From NCBI GenBank assembly GCA_013306675.1, contig JABLUY010000076.1, positions 117,162 through 140,816 of the forward strand: DNA of 23,655 nt, read 5' to 3'. A model generated the notes under the pieces. The model saw only the letters and a list, made by a program, of their open reading frames with translations, was not told the origin of the DNA and did no database searches. This document shows, piece by piece, positions 1 to 7,977 of this stretch; positions within the stretch are counted from its first letter, which is position 1; every line of letters starts with the position of its first letter. The translations under genes were made by a program, and so were the position numbers. Source of the stretch: Thraustochytrium sp. TN22. Lineage: Eukaryota > Sar > Bigyra > Thraustochytrida > Thraustochytriidae.

Positions 1-184
1 CGAAGCCCTCTTCGCATGGTCCGCACGAGCCGTCCTCGAGCTCCACTCTGCTGCGAGCCTCGCAGTCGAAGGTCTCCGTGGACGCCGCCGCGGTCTCGAC
101 GCTGGAGACAGAGAGGAAAAGCACGGTCGCCAGCAACACCAGCGCAAGCCTCACGAAGAGGCTCAAGGTCAGCGTCGGCGGCAT
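1..184 (-). CDS. N-terminus of a secreted or membrane Cys-rich protein (partial, runs off the left edge)
   Basis: Reading the minus strand from the ATG at 184 gives 61 open codons to the window edge with no stop. The protein begins MPPTLTLSLFVRLALVLLAT, which is a classic signal peptide or signal anchor: a short n-region followed by a hydrophobic core rich in Leu, Val and Ala to about residue 29. A likely cleavage zone follows (SSVETAAAST). The mature part then shows Cys41, Cys54 and Cys57 in the pattern C-x12-C-x2-C followed by EEGF. That spacing is typical of Cys-rich extracellular modules (EGF-like, GCC2/GCC3-like, or the ectodomains of membrane proteins such as meckelin). The visible piece is too short to choose a family. 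The (CTAG)n tract at 216-238 lies just upstream of the start. The signal peptide is clear; the function is unknown. Confidence 0.6.
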   Translation of the reverse strand, partial: MPPTLTLSLFVRLALVLLATVLFLSVSSVETAAASTETFDCEARSRVELEDGSCGPCEEGF

Positions 185-215
185 CCTCCGATCTCCGCCT
201 AGCTGCCTAGCCCTT

Positions 216-238
216 CTAGCTAGCTAGCTAGCTAGCTA
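216..238. repeat. (CTAG)n tetranucleotide tract
   Basis: Nearly six copies of the self-complementary unit CTAG lie 32 bp upstream of the start of the minus-strand Cys-rich protein. The same tract recurs in other gaps between genes in this window. Confidence 0.9.
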
Positions 239-425
239 CCTCGAGTAGCTAATCCAGACCCGCTGCTCTCGCGGCAGTCGATTCGGAGTTTGCGTGCAGA
301 GCAGGACTCGGATGGCCGTGGCCGGCCCGCGCACCCCTCCTTGAGCGCGTGCATCTCTCAGCCCTGCAGTGCTATCACTACTGTTGACACACGCAGTCCG
401 AGTCCGCCGCGCCCCTAACCCCGTC

Positions 426-649
426 GTGACTCAAACGACTCCAAGCCCGGGCCTTGGCGCGTACCCACGCCACCCAAGCACATGATCAAAGGAACGACAC
501 GTCTCCGCGGCCCGGGCCGGCCCGGCCAAGAGATGTAGGCTGCTGCCGGTCTGCGCCCCCAGTACTTGAGCGAACTAGAATTCACGGCCGTCCAAGCCTT
601 GCAGTGTCAGAGCCTTTCGTGAGGACTCAAACCGCTCCAAGCCTCGGGC
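426..649 (+). repeat. Diverged short direct repeat, copies at 426-452 and 619-649
   Basis: Both copies read GTG..ACTCAAAC.GCTCCAAGC or a close variant, followed by a CGGGC block. Both are followed a few tens of bases later by GCGCGTACCCA (about 458 and 667). Small indels separate them. This is a short diverged duplication about 190 bp apart, not a recognisable mobile element. Confidence 0.5.
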
Positions 650-907
650 AGATGGCTCGTTTGCTGCGCGCGTACCCATCACTTCCAGACCCCACGATCG
701 TCTCATGGTCAGTGGCTAGCTTGGCCAACTGAAGTGCAGAACTGCACGCACACAAACGCACGTGGAGCCGTGCGAAATCTGAAGCAAGTCTGCCAGTGGT
801 CCGAGGCTCGACGCAACGTCATGCACGCCTCCGGGTCTCCGCCAGGTAGTCATAGTAGGCGAGGCGCCAGGCCTGCCAATGAGAGAGCCTGGGATCCAAC
901 AATCTCT

Positions 908-928
908 CTAGCTAGCTAGCCTAGCTAG
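908..928. repeat. (CTAG)n tract inside a larger inverted repeat
   Basis: A CTAG run is flanked by CTCTCTAG on the left and CTAGAGAG on the right, so the whole of about 902-932 is close to a perfect palindrome. Confidence 0.85.
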
Positions 929-2750
929 AGAGCTCTAAGAGAGAGCGAAACATGCCAAGGTGCGCTCCTCCTCGCTCGGCGCTCGCCAGTTGGGTTAGTT
1001 ACTGACAGTGAGGCAGCGACACGAGAGCCTGCAGTGGCCGTCAAACTCGCCAGCGCATCTGCAGGTCGCGAGCGAGCCAGCGGGGTGACGGACTTGGACT
1101 GGAGACTCGGAGGAGCCCGAGGCTCGGAGGAGTCCGAGTCGAAGCGATGCGCAGCCCTGCTTGCGATCAGCGACCGACGACCGCACAGGCACGCCTTGCA
1201 GTGCAGTGCGGTGCAGTGCCAAGCGCTGCCTCCGCCCGCGAGCTCCGGAGTCCGCGTGCCAATCGAGGCCCGCATGGCATCATGCTGGGCTCGGACTCCG
1301 CCGCGGCCGCGCGCCTCCGCGCGCCGCCCGCCGCGTGGCGCCTCGTGCTCCGGGAGTTCGTTCGTTCAAGAAGACTCGGAGCGTGCCGCGGCACGTGCCG
1401 GGCCACGCGCACCACCTGCCTTGTGCAGCCGCTCATGATCATGGCCGGCGTGCGGCACGGCGCCGTCGAGGCGGCCGGGCGCGGGGGCGGCGCGGGCGGG
1501 CGGCCTGGCCAGAGGCGGCGGCCGCGCGGCGACGCCCCCCGCCGCACTGGCACGATGAACGAGGAATGAGGTGAGCTGCAGGGCCCCGAAGGGCGCGATT
1601 TCGCGGTGGAGGTCTTCTCCTCGTCGCTCGCTCCCAGGCGCCGCCGCAGCGCGCCGTCCGACGAGCCGCGAGCGAGAGAGCAAACCGCGCTCGCCGCCGG
1701 CTGCGGTTCCAGCAAGTCTGGCCGACGTACGCCTCCCCGGCCTGCCCTCCCAGGCAGGCCCCTCAAGATTGAAGTAAGGCACGGTCCGCCTTGCTACTAG
1801 CCGCGTATTGGTTCACTCCGGGTCGTCCGGCGTCAAGGCCTTGGCTGCCTCGCAAGTGGGCGGGCAGTGCGCAGCCTGAGCGAGCTGAGCGAGGCGACAA
1901 GCCTTGGATCTAACTAACTCGACGGCCGCGGCCAGCGGGCTGACCACTGCCACCAGCGAGCCCGACGCGCAAGCTAGCTATTTACAGTCAGGCCTCTCCG
2001 CATTCCGAGTCCTGCAAGTTAGCTGGTAGTCGTCGGAAGCTCGGAGCTCATTCAATGCAGCCGACGGGCCCGGATGACGACCGCACGTAGACCGGCCAGC
2101 GGGAGACGCCCACTGGCACGCCAAGCGTAAGCTAATACTGTCAGGGCCAGTCAGAACTGCTTCAACAAGTTGCTGAGTTGCTCGCACGGCCACTGGCAGG
2201 TGATGACTGGCTGCTGCCAGCTTGAATCTGGCGCGTGCTCCTGCTCTCATGGAGCGCACCACGACTGGTAGCCCACAGCCCACCCAACCTTCCGTAGCTA
2301 GCTCGCCCCGCTGCCAGTCCACTCGGCCCCGGCCTCGGCTCGGCTTCGCCCCCGCATGGTGCCTGGCGCACTGGCGCAGGTTTCCTTCCCCCTCTGCAGC
2401 GTCTGCCCAGCCGGGCACTGCACTGCAGGCTGCCAGGGCTCGCTCACTCGCTCGCTCGCTCGCTTCAAGTTGCCAGGGCAAGGCTTGCCAGCCAGGTCGC
2501 CGTCGTTGGTTTGCGCATCGCGTGGACATGACGCAAACCAAACTCCCACCAAGCTCCGCAGCCCTCCTCGCGCTCGCGCGGCCGGGACTTCTTGCGCTGC
2601 GTCCGCCGCCGGCGACGACCGCGAGCAGGTCCCTGCGGTGCCAGTGCTGGCCATCTGGACCAGGCCATCCTCGCCAACTTGAAGCACCTGCAAGCACCGT
2701 CAGAGCAGGCCGGCGCCGGCCGCCGTCCGGGCGTGCGAGACGAGCCGGGC

Positions 2751-2870
2751 CACGAGGCACGAGGCACGAGGCGCGAAACACGAGGCACGAGGCACGAGGC
2801 GCCGCGGCCTGGGCTGGTGGCCACTGGTGGCCACCACCGGTGGCCACGGCACGGCACGGCACGGCACGGC
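2751..2870 (+). repeat. Heptamer and pentamer tandem repeats with GTGGCCAC palindromes
   Basis: From 2751 to 2800 the unit GGCACGA repeats about seven times with a few variants. From about 2816 to 2847 the palindrome GTGGCCAC occurs three times close together. From about 2845 to 2870 the pentamer CACGG repeats about five times. The block can fold into several alternative hairpins on either strand. Confidence 0.8.
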
Positions 2871-3530
2871 CGGCCGCGGGTCCCCGTGCTTCGCGCACCC
2901 GGGGCGGCCAGTGGTGGCGGCGTCCCTGCCCTGGCCCGTGGCCGCCGCCACGAGGCCGCGCGCGGCAAGCCTGCCAGCGGGCCGCCTCGCGAGAGCGCGT
3001 TTGGTTTCGCAGCCTGAGCCTTCGCCCGCTCGCTAGCTACGTCCGGGTCCTCCGCGGCGGCAGCCTGCTGCCTGCTCGGCGGCAGCCTGCACTGCACCAT
3101 GATGGAGTTGTTGAGCGCGGGCATTTCCTCCGCGGCGGCGCGGGCGGCGCGGGCGGCGCGGGCGCGCGGGGCGCGCCCCCCTTCGGCCGTTCGTTGCTCA
3201 GCGAACGATCGCGCTCGGAGCGCGAGGCGCCGCGCTTCGTGAACCCCGTGAAGCGTCGCCGGCGCCGACGCAGCGGACGCAGCGACGCTCTCTGCGCCGC
3301 CTGCGGTTCCCAGTTCTGCGGCGCCCGCGAAGCTTGGAAGGAAGCGGAGTTGGTTGGTTGATTCGCTCTCCGGGCTGGCCTCCGGCGCCTGGCCGCAAAC
3401 AAGCTCGACGCTTGCCTAGTGCCTTGCTTGAGTTCGAAATCGAATTTGCTGGCCAACTCGAGATTTCAAATCGCCTTCTCTCGCGCGCCGAGTCGAGCGC
3501 GACGCAGCTCGCACCGCACGCGGCGGCTGG

Positions 3531-3569
<39 letters not shown>

Positions 3570-3570
3570 C
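3531..3570 (+). repeat. (CTGC)10 microsatellite
   Basis: Ten uninterrupted copies of CTGC (equivalently CCTG) lie in DNA with no supported gene. Tracts of this type are prone to length change. Confidence 0.95.
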
Positions 3571-4088
3571 AGCGCCTGCAGTGCCGGCGTCGGCTGGCGG
3601 AGCGGCGCGACTGCGCACGCGGCGGGCGGCGGCGCCCTACGTCCGCCTCGGCGCGCCTCGGCCGGGTATCGTTTGGTTGGTTTCTTTCTTTCAAAACTTC
3701 AAGTTCCGCGCGCTCGCGCTCGCGCTCGCAATCGCGCGCGGAGACGGCGAGACGCCGGCGCCCGGCGCTCGCTCGCGCGCTCGCGAGGCTCGGCCGCGGC
3801 CAGCAGGGAGGCGGCGCGCCGCGGGGCGACCAGCACAGCCCGGTGCTGGGGGCATCAAGTTGTCAACCTTCATCATACATCCATCCATTTACTCACTCAC
3901 TCCAAGAGCGCGCTCCGCTGTCTGGCGGGCGGCAGTCCTCTAGGCAGGCGGCGGCCGCGCGGCGCGGCGCGGCGCGGCGGCGGCTGCGAGCGCCGGGCCG
4001 TCGGCGTCGGCTGGAGGCGCGCCGACCGTGGCGCATTCGGCGACCGCGGCGCGCTGACCTGGGCTGAGTGCGACCTCCTTGTCGTCAG

Positions 4089-4281
4089 GTAAACGCAGCA
4101 GGGCGCGCTCGATCACCAGCTGACGAAGGCAGGCACTGCCAGGCAGACAGACAGGCAGGCAGGCACTGCAAGCGCTCGGAGACAAGTCAGCCGAGCGCAG
4201 GTTGCGCTGCGCCGCCGCTTGCGTGCGTCCAGAGGGCGCACTAGCGCGCAGAGCCTCTCCGTGTCTTCCATTTCTTCGCAG
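4089..4281 (+). other. Probable 5'-UTR intron of the SEC14-like gene (193 nt)
   Basis: The donor reads CAG|GTAAAC, with the exon ending at 4088. The acceptor is a pyrimidine-rich run, CTCTCCGTGTCTTCC and then TTTCTTCGCAG, ending at 4281. Both match the metazoan/protist consensus well. Splicing would not extend the SEC14-like frame upstream: joining the open frame that ends in the intron to the downstream exon leads into a frame other than the SEC14 one. The intron would therefore lie in the untranslated leader. I see no strong branch-point match close to the acceptor. RNA evidence is absent, so this is a prediction. Confidence 0.45.
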
Positions 4282-4487
4282 TGCGTGGCAGTGCGTGGCA
4301 GTGCGTGCAAGACTGCAACTGGCTGACGCCCGGTGGTGCGACACACGACACTCGAGCACCGCGCCTCGAACTGGCTGGCTGGTAGGTGGCCCACCACCGT
4401 CGGGGCGACACATCCAGCGGCGGCACACGCTCGCAGCGATTCGTGCAGCGTGCATTCAGCGGCAAGTGCCCGCGTCGACGCTGCGCG

Positions 4488-6590
4488 ATGATGGCGGGAG
4501 CGGCAGCACCGGCAGCAGGCCCAGATCCCGTGGCCGCGCAGGAGGAGAAGCTGGCGCTCGCCCCGCGCGAGCAGCAGCAGCAACAGCAGCAGCTGCAGCA
4601 GCAACAGCATAGCACGAACGCTGGTCTCCGGAGGCGCGGCGACAGCAGCCACTGCAGCAGCATGCCAAGCCTGGAGTTGAGCGGTCCTACGTTTGACAGT
4701 CTACGCAGCGTCGAGTCCGCAGACCCGACCGGAATGCATACCAGCAAGGGCAGCAGGCGCAGCGGCAGACCGCATATCTTCAAGAAGATCAGGCGCAGCA
4801 TCGGCGGCAAATCTACACGATCCAGGTCCGACGACTCCGTATCCGGGTATTCGACCACGTCGACGCAGCTGCAGGACGTGGAGGTGGACGCGCACGCCGT
4901 GCTCGCCGACTTCTCCAGCGCCGGCTCACCCATGAGCACCGGTGCCGGCATCGGCGCCACCGGTGCCTCGGCGTCTCCCAACGCGTCGCGCCGCCGCCAC
5001 TCGCTCAACTCGCGCAAGGCGCTCACGCAGGACCTGCAGCAGCATCAGCAGGTGCTCTTCCTGCAGCACCAGCATATGCTCATGCGCACGCAGCAGCAGC
5101 AGCAGCAGGACCGCATGGCGCGCCTCGAGGCGCTGCTCGAGGAGCAGGCGTCGCGCCGCGACGCGCACTGGAAGCAGGTTGCACAGCTCTCCGCGCGTAT
5201 GGACGCCGTCTCGCAGACGCAGCTCTCGCTCGCGCAGCAGTTCGCCGCGGACCGCGGCGCAGTCTACCTCTTGGCCGCCACTGTGGCTGGCTGCCTCGTG
5301 GCCGGCGCCGCCGTCGTCTTTGTCTGGCGCGCCTCTGAGGACGCCGCGCCGCTCACGCACCAGGGCTCCACGCCGCTGTTGCTGGCGCTCGGTCTCGGCC
5401 TCGGCCTCGCGCTCGCACACCTTGTGCGGGCCGCCTCTAACGCCGCGGTCGCCGCCAAGGCTGAGAGCAAGCAGGCCGACCTCGCTGACGCTGACGCTGA
5501 CGCTAACGCTGACACTGGCGCTGCGCCCCTGCGCGTCGCGCCGCCCAGCCAGCCGCAGCCGCAGTCGCAGCCGCAGCCGCAGGCCAAGCCGCGCTCAGCC
5601 ACCGCGGCCGGCGCTGAGGAGGCCGACGCACCGCGCAGCAACTCACATACCGCCATTAGCTCCGATGGCGCCAGCGGCGGCAGCTCGAATGTCCAGCCCT
5701 ACACCAGCCGCGAATATGGCATCTCGCACACCGCCTGGCTCAACCTCTTCGTCGGCATTCAGGTGCCCATGGACAACTGCCTGCACTACCAGGACATGAC
5801 CCCCGACCAGGTAGCCGTGTACGAAGAGTTCCGCCGCGAGCTGCGCCAGCAGCTGGGCACGTACGAGCACATCAATCGCCGCGAGCCTTACCCGGTGCCG
5901 GACGACTTCACTGTGCTGCGCTTCCTTCAGGCCGACAAGTATGACAAGGAGCTCGCCTCGCAGCGCCTGCTCGGCACGCTCGCCTGGCGCCAAAAGATCA
6001 AGCTGCACGCCATGGTCGCCACGCCGCCCGCCAAGCTAGAACTCTATCGCAAGCTTCGCGTGCGTGCCTTCATGGGCTGGACCAAGGACGGCATGCCCAT
6101 CTTTGTGGAGCGCATCGGCGAGTTCATTAACTCGCTCGTCACGAGTGCTGGCAAGTCCCTCACCGTGCGCGACTGGCTCGACTGCTACATCTACGAGATG
6201 GGATCCATCATTGACAAGTTCCGCGAGCACGCCGCCGCTGGCCATCCCGCGCAGTGGAAGATGCTTTTCATCGCCGACATGCGCGGCGTCAAGTGGGTCC
6301 CGGCCCTGCGCTCCGTCTCGCTCCTCAAGGCCTTCGCCAAGGAAGTCGAGGTGCACTTTCCCGAGCAGGCCGGCCCCGTCTTCCTCATCAACACCCCCTC
6401 GGTCGTCCACAGCGCCTGGAAGCTCGTCAAGCAGTTCCTCGACCCGGTCGTGCTCGCCAAGATCCAGCTTCACCCCAACGTCCCCACCAAGGCCTTCCTC
6501 GAGCATATGGACCGCTCCACCATCTTTGCCGAGTACGGTGGTGAAAACAACGCTCCCTTCCCACACGTCTGCACCGACTACGACGCCTGA
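4488..6590 (+). CDS. SEC14-like CRAL-TRIO lipid-binding/transfer protein with N-terminal membrane segments
   Basis: This 700-residue protein ends in a CRAL-TRIO (SEC14) domain, a fold that carries phospholipids or other hydrophobic ligands. The CRAL_TRIO_N helical part lies at about 440-505 (DDFTVLRFLQADKYD from residue 472). The lipid-binding lobe follows at about 515-690 (FMGWTKDGMPIFVERIG, the FIADMRG strand, FLINTPSVVHSAWKLVK, then LHPNVPTKAF and the closing EYGGEN). The N-terminal half is unusual: a polyQ tract near residues 29-41, a Ser/Arg-rich region, a Gln-rich coiled coil at about 180-255, a hydrophobic helix at 258-280 (VYLLAATVAGCLVAGAAVVF), a second at 295-314 (TPLLLALGLGLGLALAHLV), then an Asp/Ala and Gln/Pro spacer. 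I infer a membrane-anchored lipid exchanger. The start is the first of two adjacent ATGs at 4488; the frame is open to about 4386 but has no earlier ATG. The ligand cannot be read from sequence. Confidence 0.85.
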   Translation: MMAGAAAPAAGPDPVAAQEEKLALAPREQQQQQQQLQQQQHSTNAGLRRRGDSSHCSSMPSLELSGPTFDSLRSVESADPTGMHTSKGSRRSGRPHIFKKIRRSIGGKSTRSRSDDSVSGYSTTSTQLQDVEVDAHAVLADFSSAGSPMSTGAGIGATGASASPNASRRRHSLNSRKALTQDLQQHQQVLFLQHQHMLMRTQQQQQQDRMARLEALLEEQASRRDAHWKQVAQLSARMDAVSQTQLSLAQQFAADRGAVYLLAATVAGCLVAGAAVVFVWRASEDAAPLTHQGSTPLLLALGLGLGLALAHLVRAASNAAVAAKAESKQADLADADADANADTGAAPLRVAPPSQPQPQSQPQPQAKPRSATAAGAEEADAPRSNSHTAISSDGASGGSSNVQPYTSREYGISHTAWLNLFVGIQVPMDNCLHYQDMTPDQVAVYEEFRRELRQQLGTYEHINRREPYPVPDDFTVLRFLQADKYDKELASQRLLGTLAWRQKIKLHAMVATPPAKLELYRKLRVRAFMGWTKDGMPIFVERIGEFINSLVTSAGKSLTVRDWLDCYIYEMGSIIDKFREHAAAGHPAQWKMLFIADMRGVKWVPALRSVSLLKAFAKEVEVHFPEQAGPVFLINTPSVVHSAWKLVKQFLDPVVLAKIQLHPNVPTKAFLEHMDRSTIFAEYGGENNAPFPHVCTDYDA

Positions 6591-6815
6591 GTGTGCGTTT
6601 CAGCTGACCAGGTCGGCGAAATCCCCCCGCGCGCGTCAAAGCCCTTTAGTGGACTTTCACACGTGAATGTGTGTGAGTGTGAGTGCGTACTCGCCGAACG
6701 CCATTGCAAACACTTTCTCCTGAACACTAAATTATTGATACACATCATGGTGGCTCCGACCTCGGATTCACGCTTCGCTCTTCCCTTGGAACCCTAGCTG
6801 GCCAGGAAGGCTGCC
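6591..6815. other. Convergent 3' gap between the SEC14-like and AlkB-like genes
   Basis: This 225 bp gap is AT-richer than the flanking genes. It holds a GTGTGAGTGTGAGTG run (about 6669-6685) and the segment CTAAATTATTGATAC (about 6727). Both genes must end their transcripts here. I see no canonical AATAAA on either strand. Confidence 0.4.
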
Positions 6816-7568
6816 TTACGCTTCCTCATCATCATCGTCATCCTCCGAGTCTGGGAACAGACCGGACACCCCCTCCGCGGCCGCGGCCTCCTGCGCAGCG
6901 AGTGCCGCGCGCGCCTTCGTGTCTGGGTTGTACGAGGCCCACAGCAACAACCCAAGCCGCGCATCCTGGATGCTGCAGCCCATGGGCGCGGACCCAGGCA
7001 CAATTGAGCGCACCCCGTGCTTCACCGCGAGCGTATCCATGACCACCACGTCGCCGCTCGCAAGCGTCAGCGCCTCGCCGTCCGCCTCGAACACCATGGT
7101 CAGACCCGCGTTGAAGGAGACCAGCCACTCGTCGCTCGACCCGGCAAAGGTCGGCGTGTCGTGGTGCGCCGCCATGCGCGCGCGCGGGCCGTACAGCCAC
7201 CCCAGCGCCGTCAGCTCCTCGCGCGCGCGGTCCAGGCCCGCGAGGTCCAGCGCGCCCACGCCCTGCTCCTCGGCCTCGCGTTCGCACACCTCCACGGCGT
7301 CCGCAAACGCCCTGTGTGCCAGCTCCACCAGCAGCGGCACCCTGCACACCGGCTGGCTCGTCGGCTGCATGTCCAGCCCCACCGCCTGCTCCGCGCTCGC
7401 CAGCGCCGCGCCGGCCTCGCTCGCGCGCGCCGCGTCCACGCGCCCGCGCACCGCCGCCACCACGGCCTCCACGCCCTCCGCGTCCAGCCACCCGGGCAGC
7501 ACCACCCACAGCGGCCGCGCGCGCTCGCCGCTCGCGCCGGCGCGCAGCCGCGCCGCGCCGCGCGCCAT
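6816..7568 (-). CDS. AlkB-like 2-oxoglutarate/Fe(II)-dependent dioxygenase
   Basis: This 250-residue protein matches the AlkB core. The segment YGPRARMAAHHD (126-137) aligns without gaps to the E. coli AlkB segment YAPGAKLSLHQD and supplies the HxD iron ligands His135 and Asp137. The strands WLVSFNAGLTMVF (148-160) and LTLASGDVVVMDT (168-179) follow, then the distal iron ligand His184 and RLGLLLW (204-210) in place of RxNxTxR. Arg204, the first 2-oxoglutarate-binding Arg, is present. The second Arg of the signature is Trp210, and the Asn two residues before the Tyr is Trp124. AlkB-family enzymes oxidatively demethylate nucleic acids or, in some branches, proteins; the substrate here is unknown. 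The C-terminus is an acidic tail (DSEDDDDDEEA). The start is the ATG at 7568. The gene diverges from its plus-strand neighbour across a 409 bp gap. Confidence 0.75.
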   Translation of the reverse strand: MARGAARLRAGASGERARPLWVVLPGWLDAEGVEAVVAAVRGRVDAARASEAGAALASAEQAVGLDMQPTSQPVCRVPLLVELAHRAFADAVEVCEREAEEQGVGALDLAGLDRAREELTALGWLYGPRARMAAHHDTPTFAGSSDEWLVSFNAGLTMVFEADGEALTLASGDVVVMDTLAVKHGVRSIVPGSAPMGCSIQDARLGLLLWASYNPDTKARAALAAQEAAAAEGVSGLFPDSEDDDDDEEA

Positions 7569-7977
7569 CCCGCGCGCCGGCCGCGCCAGCCGCGCCGCGC
7601 GCTCGCGCTCGCCCTCGGGTCTCTACTAGCTAGCTAGTAGCTAGAAGTTTGGGCTTTGCCGAGCGAGAGCGCGGCGCTGCGGAGCGCGCCCAACCTGCAC
7701 CATCGCGCGACGCGTCCCACGCGGCGCCACGGCGAGCAGCGCGGGGCGCCGGGTCGCCATCCTCCCTCTGCGCGCTCTCGCTCTCCGATGCTCGCCAGCG
7801 ATTTGCTGCCGCGGCCGACGCCGCGCGGCCTGGCCGCCGCCGCCGCGGCGGCTGCTCATGGCGCTTGGGCCGCTTGTTCGAAAGTGGGCCGCTTGTTCAA
7901 ACCGCGCGCGCCGCCGGCGCCGCAGACCGCCAACCAACTGCGCGCGCGGGCGGGCCGCTCGCGCGGCGCGCGGCGCC
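7569..7977. promoter_or_regulatory. Probable bidirectional promoter region with a (CTAG)n tract
   Basis: The AlkB-like gene and the repeat-protein gene start in opposite directions from this 409 bp gap. It holds a (CTAG)n-type tract at 7625-7643 and very CG-rich DNA around 7800-7970. I see no clear TATA box. If the repeat protein uses its earlier ATG at 7858, the gap shrinks to 289 bp. Confidence 0.45.

Larger units (their letters stand above)
185..4088. other. Long stretch without a recognisable gene, rich in simple and short repeats
   Basis: Several GC-rich open frames of 100-380 codons exist here on both strands, including one at 2222-3361 plus. Their products are Arg/Ala/Pro/Ser-rich, share no recognisable motif, overlap one another in several frames, and look like chance openings in GC-rich DNA. 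The stretch contains (CTAG)n tracts (216-238, 908-928), a diverged direct repeat (426-452 and 619-649), heptamer and pentamer repeats (2751-2870), a (CTGC)10 run (3531-3570) and alternating CG-rich sequence around 3716-3790. I see no tRNA, rRNA or transposon signature. It may hold regulatory DNA, non-coding transcripts, or exons too short to recognise. Confidence 0.5.

Noticed and set aside
2751-2870. Possible CRISPR-like array from the regular short repeats
   Set aside because: Units are 5-8 bp with no spacers of constant length, and the DNA is eukaryotic. These are simple tandem repeats.
2222-3361. A 379-codon plus-strand frame in the left gene-poor region
   Set aside because: Composition follows the GC-rich DNA (Arg, Ala, Pro, Gly runs), it crosses simple repeats, and frames on both strands are equally open. 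No motif was recognised.
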